From Thioalkalivibrio sp. (GTDB lineage Bacteria > Pseudomonadota > Gammaproteobacteria > Ectothiorhodospirales > Ectothiorhodospiraceae), in contig SLNI01000061.1 of the NCBI GenBank assembly GCA_007133115.1, positions 1 through 5,233 on the forward strand: a DNA stretch of 5,233 nt. The letters are read 5' to 3'. The notes under the pieces were generated by a model. That model searched no databases. It was not told the origin of the DNA and was given only the letters and a program-made list of their open reading frames with translations. Of this stretch, positions 1 to 4,758 are shown piece by piece; within the stretch, counting starts at the first letter, position 1, and each line of letters begins with the position of its first letter. A program made the translations under genes and the position numbers.

Positions 1-1
1 G

Positions 2-103
2 CAATTGAGCCTGTTCCAGCGCAAGCCCTTGGCCGATCTCCTCCGCGGTCGAAAACACGATCCACCCGATCCCCAGATGCCTCTGCGGCTGAGGGCCGCC
101 TAA
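2..103 (+). CDS. possible 3' end of an unidentified gene
   Basis: A frame open from the window edge runs 33 codons and stops at TAA 101-103. Its last residues read QMPLRLRAA, preceded by a stretch beginning QLSLFQRKPLADLL. About 73 percent of third codon positions are G or C, compatible with coding in this genome, but the frame is too short to prove anything. A competing open frame on the minus strand (around 1-110) has a similar third-position composition and reads GIGWIVFSTAEEIGQG in part, so even the strand is uncertain. I recognise no family in either. If the plus frame is real, the gene ends 12 bp before the first repeat copy. Confidence 0.2.
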   Translation, partial: QLSLFQRKPLADLLRGRKHDPPDPQMPLRLRAA

Positions 104-115
104 GTGGGACAGCAG

Positions 116-174
116 TGGGTCAGACCCCACTTCCAACCGGGGTCTGACCCCACTTTTCACTGGGGTCTGACCCC
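116..174. repeat. array 1: three copies of a 13-bp near-palindrome
   Basis: Three copies of GGGGTCTGACCCC are centred at 122, 145 and 168, exactly 23 bp apart. Copies 2 (139-151) and 3 (162-174) are perfect. Copy 1 (116-128, TGGGTCAGACCCC) is in the opposite orientation, shown by its central A instead of T, and has one arm mismatch. The 10-bp spacers differ (acttccaacc, acttttcact). The sequence AGTGGG-AC-AG at 103-112 resembles AGTGGG-TC-AG at 114-123 and may be a decayed partial copy. Each unit has 6-bp inverted arms around one central base. An adjacent pair can fold into a 13-bp stem with one central mismatch and a 10-nt loop. The unit resembles short dispersed palindromes of the REP type, but no family can be assigned from one locus. 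Confidence 0.85.
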
Positions 175-193
175 AAGCAATGCCCTGATCCTA

Positions 194-230
194 TCGGAAA
201 AAACATTGTTTAAAAAGAATTTTTACCGGA
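194..230. repeat. AT-rich imperfect inverted repeat between the arrays
   Basis: The left arm TCGGAAAAAA (194-203) and right arm TTTTTACCGGA (220-230) pair imperfectly, with a bulge and a mismatch. They enclose an AT-rich core containing TTTAAAAAG. The segment stands out because nearly everything around it is GC-rich. It sits between the two palindrome arrays, so it may be part of the same element. On the minus strand, downstream of fabH, its T-runs follow the repeats by about 15 nt or more, too far for a classical intrinsic terminator. Confidence 0.4.
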
Positions 231-238
231 ACCCCGTT

Positions 239-297
239 GGGGTCTGACCCCGATTTGGTTTGGGGTCTGACCCCGATTTGGTTTGGGGTCTGACCCC
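239..297. repeat. array 2: three perfect copies of the 13-bp near-palindrome
   Basis: Perfect copies of GGGGTCTGACCCC lie at 239-251, 262-274 and 285-297, again on a 23-bp pitch. Both 10-bp spacers are identical (gatttggttt), so this array is a true tandem duplication of a 23-bp unit, unlike array 1 where only the 13-mer is conserved. All three copies have the same orientation as copies 2 and 3 of array 1. The array ends 13 bp from the fabH stop codon, so it lies in the 3' untranslated part of the fabH message if transcription continues. There the copies could fold into strong hairpins that protect or end the transcript; this last point is inference. Confidence 0.9.
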
Positions 298-310
298 GGT
301 TTTGGGTGGG

Positions 311-1264
311 TTACATGCGGATTAGGGCGGAGCCCCAGGTGAAGCCGCCGCCGAAGGCTTCGGTGAGGATGAGTTCGCCGGGTTTGATGCGGCCGTCGCG
401 GACGGCGACGTCGAGGGCGAGCGGGATGGAGGCGGCCGAGGTGTTGCCGTGGGTGTCGACGGTGACGACGACGTTGTCCATCGACATCGCGAGTTTTTTC
501 GCGGTGGCCTGAATGATGCGGATGTTGGCCTGGTGCGGCACCAGCCAGTCGAGATCGGTCTTGCTGATGCCGTTGTGCCGCAGGGTCTCGTCGACGATCT
601 GATCCAGCGTGTTGACGGCGACCTTGAATACCGCCCGCCCTTCCATGCGGATCTTGTCGTCGGCGTGCTGGCGTGACACGCCGGCCGGCACTTCGAGCAG
701 CGAGCGGTACGCGCCGTCGGCGTGGAGGTGGGTGGAGAGGATGCCGGGTTCGTCGGAGCGCGACAGGATCACCGCACCGGCGCCGTCGCCCCAGAGAATG
801 CAGTTGCCGCGGTCGGTCCAGTCGGTGATGCGCGAAAGCGTCTCGGCGCCCACGACGAGTGCGTGCCGGCACTGTCCGCCGCGGATGAACTGGTCCGCCG
901 TGGCCAGCGCGAACACGAAGCCACTGCAGACCGCCTGCAGATCGAACGCCGGACAACCGCCGACACCGAGCTTGGCCTGCAGCAGGCAGGCGGTGCTGGG
1001 GAAGATCTGGTCGGGGGTTGTGGTCCCGACCACGATGAGGTCCAGGTCGGCGGCGGTGAGCCCGGCCGCCTCGAGAGCGCGCAGCGAGGCCTGCAGCGCG
1101 AGATCCGAAGTCGTCTCGTCGTCCGCGGCGATGTGGCGCTGCCGGATGCCGGTGCGGTCGAAAATCCACTCGTCGGTGGTGTCGACCATCGTCTCGAGAT
1201 CGGCGTTGGTGAGAATCTTCGCCGGCAGATAGCTGCCCGTTCCGGCCACGCGCGAGTACGTCAC
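311..1264 (-). CDS. fabH: beta-ketoacyl-ACP synthase III (KAS III, FabH)
   Basis: FabH is a cytosolic thiolase-fold enzyme that condenses acetyl-CoA with malonyl-ACP to acetoacetyl-ACP, the first step of type II fatty acid synthesis. The 317-residue product equals the E. coli length. The catalytic triad is visible at family positions: Cys113 in AVCSGF, His244 in LVPHQAN and Asn274 in THGNTSAAS. The N-terminal stretch [16 protein letters not shown] (31-46), GDGAGAV (159-165) and the C-terminal [16 protein letters not shown] are also typical. The start is GTG at 1264-1262, which overlaps the plsX stop in a GTGA arrangement and is preceded by a perfect AGGAGGT, so translation is probably coupled to plsX. 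The stop is TAA at 313-311. The protein appears intact with no key residue missing. Acyl-primer preference (acetyl versus branched or longer) cannot be read from this sequence alone. Confidence 0.97.
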   Translation of the reverse strand: MTYSRVAGTGSYLPAKILTNADLETMVDTTDEWIFDRTGIRQRHIAADDETTSDLALQASLRALEAAGLTAADLDLIVVGTTTPDQIFPSTACLLQAKLGVGGCPAFDLQAVCSGFVFALATADQFIRGGQCRHALVVGAETLSRITDWTDRGNCILWGDGAGAVILSRSDEPGILSTHLHADGAYRSLLEVPAGVSRQHADDKIRMEGRAVFKVAVNTLDQIVDETLRHNGISKTDLDWLVPHQANIRIIQATAKKLAMSMDNVVVTVDTHGNTSAASIPLALDVAVRDGRIKPGELILTEAFGGGFTWGSALIRM

Positions 1265-2289
1265 CCCTGCACCTCCTGGCGGAGCAGATGCCCGATCTGC
1301 TTGTCGATTCGTTGCGGCACGTTGGCCTCGACTTCCTTGCGCGCGATGCGCACGGCATTCTGGAACGCCAGCGCGTCGGCGCCGCCGTGACTCTTGATCA
1401 CGATGCCCTGCAGGCCCAGCAGGGAAGCCCCGTTGTAGCGCCGGGGATCGATGCGCTCGCGAAAGCGCGCCAGTACCGGCAGGGCGATCAGGCCGCGCAG
1501 CTTGGTCAGCCAGTTGCGCTTGAACTCGGTACGGATGTTGCTGGAGATCATGCGCGCGACGCCTTCGCTGGTCTTCAGCGCCACATTGCCGACGAAGCCG
1601 TCGCAGACGACCACGTCGACGTCGCTGCAGTAGACGTCGTTGCCCTCGACGAAGCCGATGTAATTGAGCGGGGACTTCTCGAGCAGGTGCGCGGCCTCGC
1701 GCACACGGTCGTTGCCCTTGATCGCCTCGGAGCCGATGTTCAGCAGGCCCACGCGCGGGGCCTCGGTGCCGTCCATGGCGGTTACCAGCACCGAGCCCAT
1801 CACCGCGAACTGGTACAGGTGTTCGGCCTCGACATCGACATTGGCGCCGAGGTCGAGCATGTGGGTGTGCCCGAACAGCGACGGCAGCGCGGTGGCGATG
1901 GCGGGCCGATCGATGCCGGGGAGGGTTTTCAGCACGTAGCGGGCCGTGGCCATCAGCGCGCCGGTATTGCCGGCACTGACGCAGGCGTCGGCACTGCCCT
2001 GCTTCACGAGGTCGATGGCCCTGCGCATCGACGAGTCTTTCTTGTTACGCAGTGCCACCGCCGGCAGTTCTTCCATCGCCACCGTCTGCGAGGCATGTAC
2101 GATCTCGACACGCTGCTGCATGGCCTCAGGCCACTGGCGGAGGTGCGCGCCGATGACCGCCTGGTCGCCGACCAGCAGCAAGCGGATGTCTCCGGTCTCG
2201 CGCAGTGCGCCGAGTGACGCGGGCATCACCACGGACGCGCCGTGGTCCCCGCTCATCACGTCGAGCGCTATGGTGTACCTGTGGCTCAT
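1261..2289 (-). CDS. plsX: phosphate acyltransferase PlsX
   Basis: PlsX is a peripheral membrane enzyme that converts acyl-ACP and inorganic phosphate to acyl-phosphate, which PlsY uses to acylate glycerol-3-phosphate at the start of phospholipid synthesis. The product has 342 residues, a normal family length. Recognisable blocks are [10 protein letters not shown] (8-17), [11 protein letters not shown] (104-114), LDLGANVD (145-152), [14 protein letters not shown] (181-194), [15 protein letters not shown] (229-243) and [11 protein letters not shown] near 285-295, followed by HGGAD (301-305). The first block has Ser where the usual family sequence is MGGD, a mild substitution in an otherwise canonical protein. 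The ATG at 2289-2287 has GGAG 4 nt upstream. The gene ends with TGA inside the fabH start codon. The 136-bp gap to rpmF is unusually structured and may set plsX-fabH expression apart from rpmF. Confidence 0.97.
   Translation of the reverse strand: MSHRYTIALDVMSGDHGASVVMPASLGALRETGDIRLLLVGDQAVIGAHLRQWPEAMQQRVEIVHASQTVAMEELPAVALRNKKDSSMRRAIDLVKQGSADACVSAGNTGALMATARYVLKTLPGIDRPAIATALPSLFGHTHMLDLGANVDVEAEHLYQFAVMGSVLVTAMDGTEAPRVGLLNIGSEAIKGNDRVREAAHLLEKSPLNYIGFVEGNDVYCSDVDVVVCDGFVGNVALKTSEGVARMISSNIRTEFKRNWLTKLRGLIALPVLARFRERIDPRRYNGASLLGLQGIVIKSHGGADALAFQNAVRIARKEVEANVPQRIDKQIGHLLRQEVQG
1271..1277 (-). promoter_or_regulatory. strong Shine-Dalgarno of fabH inside plsX
   Basis: The minus strand reads AGGAGGT, 6 nt before the fabH GTG start at 1264. 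It is the best ribosome binding site in the window and fixes fabH to the GTG that overlaps the plsX stop. The last plsX codons (RQEVQG) encode it. A strong site combined with a GTG codon and a stop-start overlap suggests efficient reinitiation by ribosomes finishing plsX. Confidence 0.9.
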
Positions 2290-2290
2290 A

Positions 2291-2304
2291 TCGCTCCGAA
2301 GCGA
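2291..2304 (-). promoter_or_regulatory. small hairpin covering the plsX ribosome binding site
   Basis: On the minus strand TCGCT-TCGG-AGCGA forms a 5-bp stem with a 4-nt loop ending 2 nt before the plsX start codon. The GGAG Shine-Dalgarno (2297-2294) lies partly in the loop and partly in the right arm. A second small stem, GTGCGG/CCGCAC with a 3-nt loop, is just upstream at 2319-2333. Folding could lower plsX initiation. Short stems arise easily in GC-rich DNA, so the regulatory role is only a possibility. Confidence 0.35.
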
Positions 2305-2368
2305 GCGCGGACATCCCCGTGCGGGGACCGCACCCGGGTTGAGTCAGTACGTGCCGACCCTGAACGCG

Positions 2369-2406
2369 AACGTGCCGCGAAGGCCCGGCCTTCGCGGCAC
2401 GTTTTT
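2369..2406 (+). terminator. 16-bp hairpin with T-run, oriented opposite to the genes
   Basis: Perfect arms of 16 bp (2369-2384 and 2388-2403) flank a 3-bp loop. The right arm runs into TTTTT at 2402-2406 on the plus strand. The shape is that of a rho-independent terminator for plus-strand transcription. Both neighbours, rpmF and plsX, are on the minus strand. Read in their direction, the A-run precedes the hairpin and the bases after it (GTTCGCGTTC) are not a U-tract. For the gene transcripts it is therefore more likely a stable RNA stem between rpmF and plsX than an efficient terminator. A partial direct repeat of its left foot (ACGTGCCG) occurs about 20 bp away at 2349. Confidence 0.75.
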
Positions 2407-2425
2407 GCGAATCTCGCCTGGGGGC

Positions 2426-2623
2426 TCAATCCTCGTCGTCTTCGACCACGACATCCTTCTGGATGACCTGGCGCCCACGGTAGAAGCCGTCCGGCGACAC
2501 GTGGTGGCGGCGGTGCACTTCGCCCGTGGTGGGCTCGATCGAGAGGGTGGCGCCCTTCAGGGCGTCATGGGCGCGACGCATGCCGCGCTTGGAGGGGGTC
2601 ATACGTGCCTGTTGAACGGCCAT
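2426..2623 (-). CDS. rpmF: 50S ribosomal protein L32
   Basis: L32 is a small basic protein of the large ribosomal subunit. The product has 65 residues and shows the family pattern: MAVQQ start, [12 protein letters not shown] (11-22), TGEVHRRHH (33-41) and [10 protein letters not shown] (45-54). It has no cysteines, so it is the zinc-free form, as in E. coli. It is longer than E. coli L32 (57 residues) because of an acidic C-terminal tail, DVVVEDDED, after the usual end around VIQK. The ATG at 2623-2621 has GGAG 8 nt upstream. The gene lies 66 bp after yceD in the conserved yceD-rpmF-plsX-fabH order; in E. coli these genes are co-transcribed. A terminator-like hairpin directly precedes its ribosome binding site. 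Confidence 0.97.
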   Translation of the reverse strand: MAVQQARMTPSKRGMRRAHDALKGATLSIEPTTGEVHRRHHVSPDGFYRGRQVIQKDVVVEDDED

Positions 2624-2635
2624 GCTTCATTCTCC

Positions 2636-2661
2636 AAAAAACAACCCGGTAACGTTCCGGG
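2636..2661 (-). terminator. terminator-like hairpin (possible attenuator) before rpmF
   Basis: On the minus strand CCCGG (2661-2657) and CCGGG (2649-2645) pair across a 7-nt loop AACGTTA, followed immediately by TTGTTTTTT (2644-2636). The U-tract touches the GGAG Shine-Dalgarno of rpmF (2635-2632). This has the form of an intrinsic terminator placed in the leader of a ribosomal protein gene. The stem is only 5 bp, so termination would probably be partial. That suits tuning rpmF-plsX-fabH relative to yceD, which is inference. Confidence 0.55.
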
Positions 2662-2664
2662 CGA

Positions 2665-2693
2665 AGTGTAATCGCTTTGCCGGGGTCCGTCAG
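2665..2693 (-). promoter_or_regulatory. candidate sigma-70 promoter for rpmF
   Basis: The minus strand carries CTGACG (2693-2688), a 17-bp spacer, and TACACT (2670-2665). Each hexamer matches four of six consensus bases and the spacing is optimal. The -35 box overlaps the yceD stop codon. Predicted initiation near 2658 falls inside the first arm of the hairpin at 2661-2645, so RNA from this promoter would lack an intact stem. Matches of this quality occur by chance, so the call is tentative. Confidence 0.4.
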
Positions 2694-3202
2694 GACTTCC
2701 CGCGTAATTGTCCGAGAACCGCGAAGGGGTTTTCCGCCTCGCGGTCCCCCTCTCCCGGTTCGAATTCCCGGTCCCAGTCGGCACCACACTGCTCGTGCCT
2801 GGGTGCCAGCGGCAGTGTCAGAAGAATCTCATCCTCCACCACGGCCGCAGGCCACAACAGCCCGTCCGCCCCCAGCTCCAACCGTTCCGCGTCCTCGCCC
2901 AGTTTCGAAGAGCGGTCGTCGGATCGAACCAGCGCAATATCCGGCTGCAGCCGGAACTGCCAACGCATCGGTTGCAGGCAGCGCTGACAGACCTGCTCCG
3001 TCTCGCCCTCGATCTCGGCCTGCCACCGGATTTCGCCCAGCGGGCCCCGCACCACGGCGAACGCCACCCGGACCGCGATCCCGGCACCGTCCGGCGATGC
3101 CGCCCGGAGCCGGGGCAGATCGTCGCCCGAATACTCACCCTCCCAGCGCCGCTCGAGCGCGCGCGGGAGAAAGGGATCCAGGGAAACGGGAATGCGGCTC
3201 AT
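2690..3202 (-). CDS. yceD: YceD / DUF177 family protein (23S rRNA accumulation protein)
   Basis: YceD-family proteins are encoded next to rpmF in many bacteria and have been linked to 23S rRNA accumulation or processing; the biochemical role is not settled. The 170-residue product has the features expected of the E. coli relative: MSRIPVSLDPF at the start, a CQRC pair (72-75), VVEDEILLTLPLAP (121-134), a further Cys139, and the NPFAVL signature (158-163) near the C-terminus. The two CQRC cysteines could bind metal, but a full four-cysteine site is not evident. The ATG at 3202 is chosen because it aligns with the family start. The in-frame TTG at 3244 forms the -35 box of a promoter. No Shine-Dalgarno is evident upstream, which fits a very short leader. 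The gene heads the minus-strand cluster and diverges from pycA. Confidence 0.93.
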   Translation of the reverse strand: MSRIPVSLDPFLPRALERRWEGEYSGDDLPRLRAASPDGAGIAVRVAFAVVRGPLGEIRWQAEIEGETEQVCQRCLQPMRWQFRLQPDIALVRSDDRSSKLGEDAERLELGADGLLWPAAVVEDEILLTLPLAPRHEQCGADWDREFEPGEGDREAENPFAVLGQLRGKS

Positions 3203-3215
3203 CTCAAGGGCGCGC

Positions 3216-3244
3216 AATATACCCGTCGGGGCCTTTTCTGTCAA
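3216..3244 (-). promoter_or_regulatory. near-consensus sigma-70 promoter of the yceD operon
   Basis: The minus strand reads TTGACA (3244-3239, six of six), a 17-bp spacer, then TATATT (3221-3216, five of six). This is an almost ideal vegetative promoter, expected for a ribosomal and lipid gene cluster. Initiation about 7 bp past the -10 box would be near 3209, leaving roughly 7 nt (CCTTGAG) before the yceD ATG at 3202. The message would therefore be nearly leaderless with little room for a standard ribosome binding site. Confidence 0.8.
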
Positions 3245-3261
3245 AGCGAACAGAGGCTTAC

Positions 3262-3290
3262 TTGCAGCCCGACGCCCCCTTGCCGATACT
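3262..3290 (+). promoter_or_regulatory. candidate promoter of pycAB
   Basis: TTGCAG (3262-3267), a 17-bp spacer and GATACT (3285-3290) lie upstream of pycA. They match three and four of six consensus bases. Initiation near 3297 would give a leader of about 25 nt containing the AGGAAGG ribosome binding site. The yceD -35 box is 17 bp away on the other strand, so the two promoters would sit back to back. The match is weak, and an activator may be needed if this is the real site. Confidence 0.3.
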
Positions 3291-3321
3291 GGGCGGCCTT
3301 TACGCTGACAGGAAGGTGGGC

Positions 3322-4746
3322 GTGATCCCGATCCGCAAACTGTTGATTGCCAATCGCGGTGAAATCGCCGTGCGCCTGATCCGCGCCTGCGCGGAAATGG
3401 GCATCACGTCGGTCGCGGTGTTCACCGACGCGGACCGCCACGCCCTGCACGTGAAGAAGGCCGACGAGGCCTATTCGATTGGCCCCGACACCATGGGCGG
3501 CTACCTGAGCATCCACCGGCTGATCAACATCGCGCGGGCGGCGGGCTGCGACGCCGTGCACCCCGGGTACGGCTTCCTCTCCGAAAACCCCGATTTCGCC
3601 GCCGCCTGCGCCGAGCGCGGGATCCGTTTCGTCGGCCCGTCCGCCGAGGTGATTCGCCGCATGGGCGACAAGGTGGCCGCCCGTGAGGCGATGATTGCCG
3701 CCGGGGTGCCGGTGGTGCCCGGTTCCGTGGGCAACCTGCCGGACGTCGAAGCGGCGCTGGTCGACGCCGAGCGCGTGGGCTATCCGGTGATGCTGAAGGC
3801 GACCAACGGCGGCGGCGGGCGCGGAATTCGTCTGTGTACCGATCCGGAAAACCTGCGCCGGAACTTCGACCGCGTGCGCTCGGAAGCCACCCGCGCCTTC
3901 GGCAGCACCGAGATCTTCCTGGAAAAGGCCGTGGTGAACCCGCGGCATATCGAGGTACAGATCCTGGCCGACAGCCACGGCAACGTCACCCACCTGTTCG
4001 AGCGGGACTGCTCGATCCAGCGCCGGCACCAGAAACTGGTCGAGATCGCCCCGTCCCCGCAGCTGACCGACACCCAGCGCGAATGGCTGGGCGAGATGGC
4101 GGTGACTGCGGCCCGTGCCGTGAACTACGAGAACGCGGGTACCGTCGAGTTTCTGATGGACTCCGACGATTCCTTTTATTTCATGGAGATGAACACACGT
4201 ATTCAGGTAGAACATCCGGTTACCGAGATGATCACCGGCGTGGACATCGTGCAGGAACAGCTGCGCGTGGCCGCCGGGCTGCCGCTGCGTTATCGGCAGG
4301 ACGAGATCAGCCGCCGCGGCTACGCGATCGAGTTTCGCATCAACGCCGAGGATCCCGAGAACGACTTCCTCCCGAGCTTCGGGCGCATCACCCGGTACTT
4401 CGCCCCGGGTGGCCCCGGGATCCGCACCGACGGAGCGATCTACACGGGGTACGAGATCCCGCCCCAGTATGACTCCATGTGCGCCAAACTCGTGTGCTGG
4501 GCGCTCGATTGGGAGTCTCTGCTGAATCGCGCCGACCGCGCCCTGCGCGATATCGGCGTGTACGGGGTCAAGACCACGATCCCCTATCATCTGGCGATCG
4601 TGGATCACCCCGATTTCCGCAGCGGCCGCTTCGACACGGGCTTCATCGCCGCGCACCCGGAACTGAGCCAGATCCACGGCACACCCTCCAACCGCAACCT
4701 GGCTGTCGCCATCGCCGCCGCGCTCGCAGCGCACCATGGCCTGTAG
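3322..4746 (+). CDS. pycA: pyruvate carboxylase subunit A (biotin carboxylase)
   Basis: This ATP-grasp enzyme carboxylates biotin with bicarbonate and ATP; the carboxyl group then passes to pyruvate on the partner subunit. The 474-residue product shows the biotin carboxylase order: ANRGEIAVR (10-18), HPGYGFLSEN (80-89), GDK with Lys117, Lys159 and the glycine loop GGGGRG (163-168), ERDCSIQRRHQK with Cys230 and Lys238, Glu276, EMNTRIQVEHPVTE (289-302) with Glu289, Arg293 and Glu297, and Arg339 in FRINAEDP. The start is GTG at 3322, with AGGAAGG 5 nt upstream and MIPIRKLLIANRGE as the mature N-terminus; the longer open frame to the left is antisense to yceD. The C-terminal part, FRSGRFDTGFIAAHPEL and LAVAIAAALAAHHGL, resembles the Pseudomonas PycA type rather than AccC. 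It is followed after 12 bp by pycB, in one transcript. AccC of acetyl-CoA carboxylase is the main alternative, made unlikely by the partner gene. Confidence 0.94.
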   Translation: MIPIRKLLIANRGEIAVRLIRACAEMGITSVAVFTDADRHALHVKKADEAYSIGPDTMGGYLSIHRLINIARAAGCDAVHPGYGFLSENPDFAAACAERGIRFVGPSAEVIRRMGDKVAAREAMIAAGVPVVPGSVGNLPDVEAALVDAERVGYPVMLKATNGGGGRGIRLCTDPENLRRNFDRVRSEATRAFGSTEIFLEKAVVNPRHIEVQILADSHGNVTHLFERDCSIQRRHQKLVEIAPSPQLTDTQREWLGEMAVTAARAVNYENAGTVEFLMDSDDSFYFMEMNTRIQVEHPVTEMITGVDIVQEQLRVAAGLPLRYRQDEISRRGYAIEFRINAEDPENDFLPSFGRITRYFAPGGPGIRTDGAIYTGYEIPPQYDSMCAKLVCWALDWESLLNRADRALRDIGVYGVKTTIPYHLAIVDHPDFRSGRFDTGFIAAHPELSQIHGTPSNRNLAVAIAAALAAHHGL

Positions 4747-4758
4747 CCCGGAGAATCC

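Larger units (their letters stand above)
1..310. other. gene-free flank downstream of fabH
   Basis: No confidently identifiable gene lies in these 310 bases. They contain a short open frame at the left edge (2-103), two arrays of a 13-bp near-palindrome (116-174 and 239-297) and an AT-rich inverted repeat between them (about 194-230). The fabH stop codon is only 13 bp to the right of the last repeat copy. In most gammaproteobacteria fabD follows fabH closely; here no fabD start (expected N-terminal motif like FVFPGQGSQ) is readable on the minus strand, so this flank interrupts the usual order or the order differs. Confidence 0.7.

Noticed and set aside
116..297. The repeats as a CRISPR array
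   Set aside because: The repeats are only 13 bp and the spacers 10 bp, two spacers are identical, and one repeat is inverted. This does not fit any CRISPR architecture.
210..1358. Long minus-strand open frame of 382 codons
   Set aside because: It overlaps fabH in another frame, is arginine-rich and low in complexity as GC-rich shadow frames are, and runs through the repeat array.
3203..3244. TTG at 3244 as the yceD start
   Set aside because: The TTG is the first three bases of a perfect TTGACA -35 box, and the extra 14 residues do not match the family N-terminus, which aligns with ATG 3202.
2677..3321. Extension of pycA leftwards to a 689-residue protein
   Set aside because: The extra 215 residues are antisense to yceD and proline/arginine-rich. 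Biotin carboxylase homology begins at the GTG at 3322, which has its own ribosome binding site.
3322..4746. The biotin carboxylase as AccC of acetyl-CoA carboxylase
   Set aside because: There is no accB upstream, an OadA/PycB-type carboxyltransferase gene follows directly, and the C-terminal sequence resembles Pseudomonas PycA.
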